From Parietaria judaica (lineage: Eukaryota > Streptophyta > Magnoliopsida > Rosales > Urticaceae): 64,000 nt of DNA. Every line of letters begins with the position of its first letter. Position 1 is the first letter of the stretch. The DNA lies in assembly GCA_954871525.1 (NCBI GenBank), contig OX940864.1, positions 13,324,001-13,388,000 on the forward strand, given 5' to 3'. Shown piece by piece: positions 21,206 through 31,226 of the stretch. A program made the position numbers and the translations under genes. Under the pieces are notes generated by a model that made no database searches, was not told the origin of the DNA, and worked only from the letters and a program-made list of their open reading frames with translations.

Positions 21206-23164
21206 CTCCTCATTGGATGTCAATGTCATCGTAATACGCATAATTGATTTTAAGCTGCCTCGTTAAAACCTTTCCAGGAAAACCTAGTGTGGGATAAAAC
21301 CTTGGTAAAGGAAAAAGAGTACAGCGCGTATTACTCCCCCTGATGACAAGAACATTTAACTTCTCGGAATTGTATCATTCCAATCTTGTGAGCCGGTTTC
21401 TTGGTTGATGAAGCAAGTCGCGCCTCCATGAGCAAATCCGCCAGACAATTGCTTAAATCGAACCACGAACTGAGAGAATTTTCTGATGATATACTTCATT
21501 ATCCAATAACGATCCTTATGTAATAGATAACTTGTAAAACAACATAAAAATACAAGTATTCCAAAGATACTATAATGCAATAGATTCATCATTAAAATAA
21601 TATATTTTATAATATCATAATCATTGGGGCACTCAATGAATATTTCTAAATCGTATAGAGTTCTACTAACTCTTTTATTTTCATTAAGAGTTTCTCAATC
21701 AATATGTTGCCTCAACGAATTCTTCAGGAATTCTTATGGCTTATGTTCAGCATAGCAAGAGTAAGGATGTTCTCTATAAATTCATCTTTAGCATTTCACT
21801 TATGCTCCGATATATATAACCTAGGATTTTGTTATTTTTCGGGTCTTCAGGATCCATTAAGAATACATAATTCATAAAGACTTGTGATCACATTTGTGAG
21901 ACGCATATTATAAACTTAATACTGCCATATATACTATATCCACCACAAAAGGGCATTAAATGCCAGGATTCGCGAAATGTGCACATAAACATAACTTCGC
22001 ATATATCTTTATACCCCACTGGCATGCCCACTTTCAAAATGTTTGGACTACTGGTCCAATATCGCGTCTTCATATTTGGCCCAATTGTTTTTCAATTTCA
22101 ATAATTCAAGATCCTCTATATTTCTTTTCTATTTATATAGCGCTAATTTGTATGTACATGTTGTCGACAATTTCTAATAACTCTCGATCCCATTTATTCA
22201 ATATAACGACACAACTTTCGAGCTCTTTTATACTTCGATAATTTTGAGGTACCTGGTAACCTTTTATGGTTTTGGAATAGTTATGTCTATGGTTTCTTCA
22301 GGAAAACATACCTCCTTAATATGGCTATTTATTTATTTGCTCCATGCAATTTCGTCATTGCCTTTGGGATTCGAGTAATAAGTTAATATCATATTTCAAT
22401 CTGAATATCCTACTAGGATTGGAGCCTGACAGTTTGATATATATTCATCATCTCTTCTTGAGTGATTGACAGTATAAACGAGGATCATATTAATTTCAAT
22501 TTCTATATGTATATTCAACTGTCGATCTTCTTCCCCTCTTTGTGATAAAATTATTAGTCAACTCTCATTCTGGAGAGAACCCATCTTATATCTGTTGTGG
22601 TGGAGATTAAAATATCATATCGCACATAAAAATATTATATATGGGAACCTTATAAATCGGGGAGATCTTTAATTTTTTCCGTTGGCTTGATGCATGATAT
22701 CCCTAATTCGTAGGGAACCTTGTTTTCAATTATTGTCTATAGTCAATGGAGGTATTAACAAAATATTTGACTAGACCAATAAGATGATTATTTATACCTC
22801 ATCACATAGGATGTCTTTTCATTTAGAAGTCAACGAAATTCATTTCATAATCTGGAACTTTCTTGCAAACTTCAAGTTGCTACTTAATATATATTTCTTG
22901 ATCATTTTGTAGATGCATCTACTCATAATATTTCACTAGTCAATATATGGGCTCATAAAGATTCCATGTATGCTAATCGCAACATGCTAATGTTTCAGTA
23001 AATACTTCACTTTTAATCACCATATGAAAATTCAACGAACCATATAGTTCATTAATAATTTATTTATCCGGGATAATCATACCGGTCATTGATAACATCA
23101 TACATGAATTCTCAACTCTTTTTGCATCATTATTGATCCGGTATAGCCACACCGGTCATGCCAA

Positions 23165-23310
23165 CATTCGTGAACCTCAGGTTCTATTAGTGAACTTCTG
23201 GTTCTATAAGTGAACTTCCAGTTCCATTAGCGAACTTTTGTTTATATTCGTGAACTTCTGGTTCTATTAGCGAACTTCTGGTTCTATTAATGAACTTCCA
23301 GTTCACTTTT
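23165..23310. repeat. Tandem array of a roughly 24-bp unit inside the LTR element
   Basis: About six units of the form GTGAACTTCTGGTTCTATTA with small variants (CCAGTTCC, CTCAGGTTC), ending at GTTCAC. Confidence 0.8.
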
Positions 23311-24039
23311 CTGATTTATTCATCATATAATACATGGGGAGCGAATGCTCACTTTCTTTAACTTAAAACTTTTATTTTTTTTAGGACTACTCTTCTGGAG
23401 GATATTTCATAAATTCCGTTTATGCTTACTCATAGTCTCAATAATATTGAAGTATCTAAATCATGATACTTTCTCCCCCTTTTCACGTTTGAGCTTATGC
23501 AATAAGTTCATCATGTGAAAAACACTCATATTTAGATAATAAAACTCATAAAGCATCCATTCCAAGGTTAAGAACTTAAATAAGTATTTTGTTGCCATAT
23601 ATCTCAACTTTAAATATTTCCTTTATTCTACTTCAAGTAGTAATTCCAATATACTTAATTTATTTTCTACTTCAGGTAGAGTAAATTTTCATAACTTTTT
23701 CTTTTCATCTCTATGTCAAAGACATTTATTTGTAAGCATCTCTTTGAGATTGGCGTCAACATAACCTCACTATAGCATTGCAATATTTAGTTTGCGATAT
23801 GTTTTATCTCAATAGTTCATAAACCAATTTATTTTAGAGAATAATATATGTAAATATGCAATGATAACAATCTAAAAATAATAATACATAATACATAGAT
23901 TAAAATTAAATAATAAACATATAAAGCAAATAATAATAATAAAAAGAATACTAACTCAAAAATTATAGACTATGAAAGTGAAGATTCTCGTCATTTTAAT
24001 ACTCATAATGTCTAAGTAGCTTTTTAACACTTTAAGTGA

Positions 24040-24900
24040 TTCGGTCAACATTCACTTCGAGGAATGAAATTACTCTAGCCATTTTATCTTTCACTTTCAA
24101 TTACATTCTTCAGGAAATGATTTTATTTGCAAGTCACTCTATCTTTATAACCCATATTCATTGTATTTTTATATATAAATTCACGTCAAGGAATGATATA
24201 TCCACCTCCAAATATACAAGTAAGCATTCTCTTCAAGGAATCACTTTTTGAGTTCTTATTTACGTTCTCTTCAAAGAATTATATTATTTATCCACTTCTA
24301 GTGGTGATGCGGTGCCTCGTTCATAAAATTATTTGCCCACTTCTGGTGGTAATGTCAACTTTCTTAAATCGATCAACTTTAGACCTTATATAACAATTTG
24401 TACTTCATATTATCAAATACTAACATAACATACATCATTAATATTTTCTTCAAGAAACTATAACATTTGCTCTAACTCAGAGGTGGATTTTTTTTTTCAT
24501 TAACTAGGATATAAAATTCGCTTCAGAGAACGATGTTAACTTAGTCTCTGTGTGAGATTAACTTTTACTACTTAGCTACTCATAAAACATCGGCATTCAC
24601 TTCAGGGAATAACTCTAAAACTATTCATAAACTTGTAGTATTTACTCAAGAATAACCATGATAAAATTGTGTATTCACTTCAGGAAATATGCATAAAAAA
24701 ATTTGTATCCACTTCAGGGAATATTACCATTAAAATGTCATAAAAATATAATATTCACTCCAGGGAATGTTTCTAACCCAAAGTAACAAAATGAGGGTAT
24801 TCACTTCAAGGAATATTGTAAAACTAACGTACTATAAACCTTGTAATTCACTTCGAGGAATATTATTAATCTAAAAAAAAATCGATTCACTTCCGGGAAT
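24040..24900. repeat. Dispersed CACTTCAGGGAAT motif array inside the LTR element
   Basis: More than a dozen degenerate copies of ATTCACTTCAGGGAATATT (variants with CTTCAAGGAAT, CTCCAGGGAAT, CTTCGAGGAAT, CTTCCGGGAAT) occur at irregular intervals of about 40-90 bases. The motif is not a coding period. Confidence 0.75.
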
Positions 24901-25542
24901 ATTGCTAACTCAAAATATTAATAAATCATGTAACTCAATTCTAAGATTTTCCTTTTGTTTTAGCTACTTCCGGTGCATAAAAATGTAAAATGAAATTCAT
25001 GAATATACATATAAAAGTGTATAAATATGTAGACATATCGACAAATAAAATATATAAAACGTCTCTGATTCCTTAATACCATTAGTCCATTATTAAATAT
25101 ATAATAAAATGATATCTTGATAGAGATATAATAATCTACTTTATATGTATAGGCAATTAATATTTCATATATATATATAATGATTGTCTAATAAAAAAAA
25201 AGATTGTAAATTCTATGGCAATATGTACGAATAAATAATGTTGATAGTATTATACATATACAATATAGTAATTATATAAGGTATAATATATGTATCTATG
25301 CACATGAGAAAAAGAACGAAAAGCTGTATATGTATATATATATAAGGCAATACGTAATACACAACTTTATATATGACAATCAAAATCACTCTCAATATGA
25401 GATGAAAATACATATACTATTGTATTAAATCAACTAAATAAACATGATTTGATTTAAAAAAAAAATCAATGTTGCATATATATATTTCTATATATAAGGC
25501 TTATATATAATGGCACGTAATAAGGTGGGTGTGTATGTATAT

Positions 25543-26404
25543 TAGGGGTGAAAATTTTGTACTCGGTTCCCGGTTTTGTCCCAGTTCTGGTCCCGGTACC
25601 GGACCGTTTTTGGCAAAAAATCAGTTTTTTCTTTTTAGTATAACCTAAAAAGGGACGTCCCGGTTCCGGTTTGAAAAACCAAAACCAAAACCAATTCAAA
25701 ATATAAAATTCCCGGTTTTCTTGTCCCGGTTCCGGTTTTATGTCGTTGTGTTATAAGTTTGTCGTTTTTTAGCATGTCATTTCTCATAAGTCGTTGACTA
25801 TTATGTTTTTTAGTCCATCATTTTATTTTTTTCAGCCCATTTTTTTTTTCATCCCATTATTTTAACATGTCATTTATTTTTCAGCCATTACACGGTATTT
25901 TATTTAACATGTCATTTCTCATATGTCGCTTTGTTATAAAAAATAATTTGTTTGAACTCGGTATTTACTATTTAGCATTTTAGACTCAGTTTTTTGCACT
26001 GAGATTTGAATTTGGTATTGTGAAGTTCACGATGTGAACTCGGATCTTGCATTTGTTTATTTTGTATTTTGCTTTTGTACTCGGATTTGGTATTTTACAT
26101 GTTAGATTTACTCGGATTTGGTATTTTACATTTTGGATTTACTCGGATTTGGTAATTTTCATGTTTCTATCTTGGATTTTGTCCCGGATTTGTCCCGGTT
26201 TTCGTCCCGAATTTCGGTCCTAAAAAAATCAGGATTTTAATCGGTGTCCCGATCCTGGTCCCGGTTCTGATTTAAATAAAAAACAAGGACTTTTCAGAAC
26301 CAGAACCAGAACCAGAACCGGGACAGAAAACTGTGTCCCGATTTTTCCGGGACATGGACAAAAAATTGTCAAATTCCCGGTTCCCGATTCTGGTTTCAGC
26401 CCTA
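25543..26404. mobile_element. hAT MITE with CCCGGTTCC-rich arms, nested in the LTR element
   Basis: 862 bp from TAGGGGTGAAAATTTT to TTTCAGCCCTA, flanked by ATGTATAT and ATATATAT (8 bp, one mismatch). Both arms are full of CCCGGTTCCGG / GGTCCCGG words. Inside, a short tandem repeat of ACTCGGATTTGGTATTTTAC (about 26077-26160) is visible. No coding capacity. Confidence 0.72.
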
Positions 26405-26769
26405 ATATATATGTTTAAAAAATGATATCACATAATAAGGCTTTAGTATATGCAGAGCAATATAAACGTATACTCATGTTACATGATGTAAATTAAATCA
26501 CAGAAGACGATGCATCATATAATCAGAATTAGCTTTTAACGATATACTTGGTAGGGATTTGGGGTGGATGTTAATGCGTCCACTTTCACCAATTTACCAT
26601 CATTGCGAGAAAGAAAAAAAGATAATACATAAATTTTGCTAGGCTTAATCACAAGAAATTTGCAACGTATGTTCACCGAATTTTTGCCATCATCGTAAAA
26701 ACAAGAAGGAAAGAAATTCATTATACAAAAACTATTACCTCAATTGATTAGAGACTCGTGCTGATAACG

Positions 26770-26978
26770 TGTTATAAACTAAGAACAAGAGAGATTGAGA
26801 GAGAGGGAAATAGAGAGTATTATTGCATTGAGAATGTGTTACAATGAGCACTCAAAGCCTCTATTTATAGGGCTAAGGGAGATAAAGAATGAGAAACATA
26901 ATAAATGAGAATATTACAATTCATGACTATAGTTGACTCTCTAATATTGACATCCACCAAATCTTGGTATTTATAACA
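26770..26978 (-). repeat. 5' LTR (right) of the LTR retrotransposon
   Basis: The right-hand 209-bp repeat, nearly identical to 20997-21205 and followed by the ATTTA duplication. In the element's own direction this is the 5' LTR. GCCTCTATTTATAGGG near 26861 may be a TATA region. Confidence 0.88.
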
Positions 26979-26983
26979 ATTTA

Positions 26984-27219
26984 AACTTTAATTAATATTA
27001 TTAAATTTTATCTCCATAAACTAAAAACATTATACAGATTCCCTGATGGTAACCGTATCAATTTATACAAAATTTACTGTGTATTGATAATTAATATTAA
27101 TCAATTAAAAATTAAATAAAAATAGAAAACTCAGCGACGCTTACAGTTCACAGTCACAGGCAAAGCACACACAAGTGTTGAGTTGAGTTGAACTCGAACT
27201 TCATATCAGTATATCATAT
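26984..27219. other. 5' flank of the AMP1-type gene
   Basis: AT-rich sequence between the LTR element's right duplication and the start codon. The LTR element ends only about 240 bases upstream of the coding start, so it lies close to or within the promoter. Confidence 0.5.
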
Positions 27220-30110
27220 ATGCCTCACCTCTTCTCCAAACCCACCGGCGCAAGGCCGCCCCTTTGCGCCACCCTCTCCGCCGCACTCTTCCTCGGCACG
27301 CTCGGCCTCCTCCTCCTCCTCCGCCGTACCCCCGACCCGCCTCCTCCACACGCCGCCGCCGCCACCGCCACCTTCCTCTCCTCCGCCGACAACGCCACCA
27401 TCTCCAACTTCCTCCGCTCCCTCACCCTCCGCCCCCACCTCGCCGGAACCCCCGCCTCCGCCGCCGCCGCCGCCATCGTCTCCGGTCACTTCCGCTCCCT
27501 GGGGCTGCCCACCCACTCGTCCTCTCTCCGGGCGCTCCTCTCGTACCCCACGCGCGCGTCCCTCGCCGCCCGCTTTCCCAACGGCTCGCGCGCGTCCCTG
27601 CCCCTCGGGGAGTGGGGCGCCGCTGCGGTGGCGCCGGACGGCGTGGTGGCGCCGTACCACGCGTACTCTCCGTCCGGGTCGGCGCGGGCCGAGGCGGTGT
27701 TCGTCAACTACGGGCGCGAGTCCGACTACCGCGCGCTGGCGGCGCTCGGGGTGAACGTCAGCGGGCTCGTGGTGGTGGCGCGCAAGGGAGGGGCTCTGGC
27801 GAGGAGCGACGTGGTGGAGCGCGCGGCGGCGCACGGAGCCGCCGCGGTGCTAACATACGCGGAGAGGGACAGGTTTAGGAAGGGGTTCGAGAGGGGGACT
27901 GTGATGGCCACCAGGGAGGGCGTGGGGGACCCGCAGACCCCGGGCTGGCCCACCGCAGCTGGGGGCGGCGAGAGGTTGGAGCCGGAGCTCTCCCGGAGAT
28001 TCCCCAAGATTCCTTCGTTGCCCATTTCCTTCGAACTCGCCGAGGGCATTTTGGGAACTCTCAGTGGAGTTCCGGTACCACGTGCCTGGAGGGCCACCAT
28101 GAGGACGCAGATCGCCGCCGTCGGACCGGGCCCCACAATCTTGGAGTTTGATTATCGGGTTTGACTTTTTCTCTCTTTGTATCTTGCTTTGACTTATTTG
28201 TTTGTTTCGAAATGGAGTAAGGAAATGGTTAAACGCCGTTGGTGTTGTTATAACTCAATTGGGATAAGGTAGTTAATCCGGTTGCAAAAGAAAATGAAAA
28301 TAGGCAAGTTTTGTATGTTTGTATTCCAGGGGGAGAAAAGGGAGGAGACGATTGAGAACGTGTTTGCGGTGATACGAGGGAGGGAGGAGCCGGACCGGTA
28401 CGTGCTGCTGGGGAACCACCGGGACGCGTGGACGTACGGCGCTGTGGATCCCAGCAGCGGAACCGCCGTTCTGCTCGACATCGCGCTGCGCTTCGCTCTC
28501 TTGATGCGGTCGGGGTGGCGGCCGCGCCGGACAATCGTCCTTTGCAGTTGGGATGCCGAGGAGTTTGGCATGGTAGCTTATCCTTTCATTTCATCAACTC
28601 TTCTTCTACTTTGTTTTGAATACTTATTGGTGTCAAGTTTTTTTCTGTGCAGATTGGATCAACTGAGTGGGTGGAGCAAAACCTTCCGAATCTTGGATCC
28701 AAAGCCGTTGCGTATCTTAACGTCGATTGCGCGGTTCAAGGGCCGGGCTTCTTCCCCAGTGCAACTCCTCAGCTGGATAATCTCCTTCTTGAAGTCATGA
28801 AGAAGGTCAAAGCTGAGGCAAAGCAGTGAATTTCTAAATGGCTATGTTTTAAATACAGCGTCGATGTTAAAGTGTCTCGGTTTTCAGGTAATGGATCCTG
28901 ATACGAAGGGGGCAACCATGTTCCGGAGTTGGGCAGCCAGAGATAACAAAAATACAGTACGTTATCTTAATCCGCATTATCGAAGATTACTCATCTTGTC
29001 GTTTATACACGAAGCTACAATGCAGATCGGACGTTTAGGAAGAGTGGATTCTGATTTCGTAGCGTTCTTGCACCACACTGGAATTCCTTCTATTGATATG
29101 TACTATGGAGATGGTAACCTTTACTCGAAAGCCCGTCTTTGTTTTACATGTTTTCTCGTCAATTGATCCAATTGGCATTGTTCAAGTTATAACGTAACTG
29201 ATTCAATTCATTTGATCTCAAGATTTTCCGGTGTACCACACTGCTTTCGATGCGTATGACTGGATGAAAAGCTATGGAGATCCTATGTTCCATCGTCACG
29301 TGGCTGGTGAACTATTTTCTATGTCGGAGTTCAAAAGCAAAATCGATTTTTTTATTACGGTCTTTAATAAACCCGTCTTATATGGTTTTAGTTGCTGGAA
29401 TTTGGGGGCTTCTCGCTCTTCGCCTGGCCGACGATGCAATTCTACCGTTCAGCTATCTCGCTTATGCAGAGCAACTAAAGGTGTGTTCTTCATCCGATCG
29501 CGGTGGAAGTAATTCTGGTTTCCGGATCTCTTTGTCTCGAGACTTTATTAATTCGTCGTTCTTGTGGCTAGAGCTATAAAGAGTTACTGACCAACGTGTT
29601 GGGCGGGGCCGTCTCTCTCTCCCCCCTCACTTCAGCCATTCAAGAATTCGCGTCTGCAGCAAAAGAAGCAGATATCGAAGTGCATGTAAGTTCAGAACAA
29701 GTGTACGCCGTGAGTAAGCTTTAAAGAGATTAATAAATTTGTTATGGTTTCTCAGAAGCAGAGAGAAGAAGACGCGACGAGTGAAGCGCTCATTCTAAAG
29801 AGGAGGGCGTTGAACGACCGGCTGATGCTGGCCGAGCGAGGCTTCCTCGACGCCGATGGGCTCGCGGGAAGACCGTGGTTCAAGCATCTCGTAAGTTTTG
29901 GCTTCTCGTTAAAATTCGAGAACGAGTATGTGCTGATTCTTGGTTTGTTGATAGATATATGGACCTCCAAAGGACCCGGAAAGCAAAATGGACTTCTTCC
30001 CGGGAATCGCGGACGCGATATCGGCAATGGCGAAGGAGGAGCACGAGATTTGGAGGGTGACGAGAGCCATCGAAAGGGCAACCAGTGCTCTCAGAGGAGA
30101 GCTTAGTTGA
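27220..30110 (+). CDS. AMP1: AMP1-type glutamate carboxypeptidase-like protein (peptidase M28)
   Basis: Ten exons: 27220-28158, 28330-28572, 28653-28805, 28888-28956, 29026-29113, 29223-29306, 29392-29480, 29572-29685, 29756-29890, 29955-30110, all in frame, giving 689 residues (Arabidopsis AMP1 is about 705). AMP1 is an ER type II membrane protein needed for normal meristem size and miRNA-mediated translation control. A membrane anchor lies at about residues 16-36. The two-zinc M28 site is complete: His343 and Asp353 in [17 protein letters not shown], Glu390-Glu391 in WDAEEFG, Asp419 in LNVDCAVQG and His503 in VYHTAFD. The phrase ERGTVM followed by [11 protein letters not shown] favours AMP1 over the LAMP1 paralogue. 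Exon 1 is very GC-rich. Intron 1 has a weak donor (GTTTGA). A poly-A signal AATAAA lies at 30219-30224. A copy of part of exon 9 lies at 34695-34766. Confidence 0.92.
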
Positions 30111-31226
30111 CACTGTATGTATATAAGAGTGTTGGCGTTCCTACGGGTTTGCCTCGTTCCGGTATTGGCCTTCGGCTCCCGTAAATTTTGGAAGGCAATT
30201 TAATCGGGCCGGACCAAAAATAAAGGCTAAAGTCCATTCCCGGTCCCAGCTTCATGTATAGCTTGAGGATTCCCTTTCCTCTGTTCTCATAAAATATTGA
30301 GATATTCTTAAATCATATAATGGGCTTAACGGATTATAGTGAAGACTAATTTTACCAAAAAAATCATTAATTATGTTAAAAAAAAAAACATAGAATAAGG
30401 AAAGATTTATAAAAAACATAGTATAAGGAACGATTTCAATTGGCCTTTTAATGAATATTGTACGTAACGCTCTAATAGTGAAGGAAGAGTTAAAAGATGA
30501 CATTAATTAATTAAAAACAAATACTATAAAGTATATAGGATAATTATGGCAAAAGTATCTAAATTTTGATCAAGTGAAGTGGCATGGTTCAAATTGAAAA
30601 ATATAGCGGTTAAAGTGTCTCAAATTAACAAAATTAAACTGATATGTATTTCCGTGCACTTTGTTTACGGTTGTTGTCAATTTTTAACATAATATTATTA
30701 AATCAAATCTAAGATACATATTTATGTGGTTATCCAACTATCCAACCTTTGAATTCGACGAAAAAAATTAAACAAAAAATTTGTTGCTTCACATTTATTA
30801 ATTATAGTTAATTTTGCCATTATTTTATCACGCTTAACCTTTGTCACCTTAACGAGTCAAAGATTGAGTAGTTTTGCCGCGACTATCCCAAGTTTACAAT
30901 ATGCGATCCCACGTGAATATAAGAGGCCCATGATGTATTGTATTCCCTCTCCTGCCCATGTTTAAGGAAATATTGCATTACTACCTCCCATTTATAAAAA
31001 TACACATCTTTCACCCCGCAATTATTTTGTTTTTGCTCGAATCACCCCTGCAATTCACTCTATCTAAACAAAAAGATTCGATTCCCCATATTTAATTAAA
31101 TTTAATTAAAAATAAAACTCGAAAGTATAAAACTAGACGGAGTTTATTAAAAGAGAGCACAAAGCAAAACCCCTCTCTTTGGCAACTCTTGGATCGCAAT
31201 CTCCAACCACCTTTGAGATCGTCGCC
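30111..31226. other. Intergenic between the AMP1-type and CLPTM1-type genes
   Basis: 3' flank of AMP1, then AT-rich DNA. From 30546 (ATGGCAAAAGTATCTAAATTT) to about 30890 (inverted GCGGCAAAACTACTCAATC) there may be a decayed Mutator-like element related to those at 5580 and 10516, but no duplication was found. Confidence 0.4.

Larger units (their letters stand above)
20997..26978 (-). mobile_element. Complete LTR retrotransposon without recognisable gag-pol (Ty1/copia-like, non-autonomous)
   Basis: Two 209-bp LTRs (20997-21205 and 26770-26978) start TGTTATAAAC and end TTTATAACA, with about eight mismatches between them by eye. The 5-bp duplication ATTTA flanks the pair (20992-20996, 26979-26983). 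The orientation is minus: a purine-rich AGGGGGAG tract (complement at 21336-21343) lies at the left end, and a primer-site-like GTTATCAGCACGAG abuts the right LTR. Internal sequence near 21250-21330 resembles regions next to the 3' LTR of plant copia elements. The interior, about 4.7 kb after removing a later hAT (25543-26404), holds only short frames and no integrase, reverse transcriptase or zinc-knuckle motif. Confidence 0.85.

Noticed and set aside
20997..26978. Copia pol relics on the minus strand of the LTR element
   Set aside because: I looked for integrase, reverse transcriptase and CCHC motifs in the short minus-strand frames and found none I could defend.
27214..27834. Long minus-strand open frame over the AMP1 first exon
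   Set aside because: It is an antisense shadow caused by the very high GC content of exon 1. The plus-strand frame matches the AMP1 family and continues through nine more exons.
30546..30892. Another Mutator-like element
   Set aside because: The ends recall the GCGGCAAAA module, but no 9-bp duplication or clear paired arms were found. Kept only as a remark.
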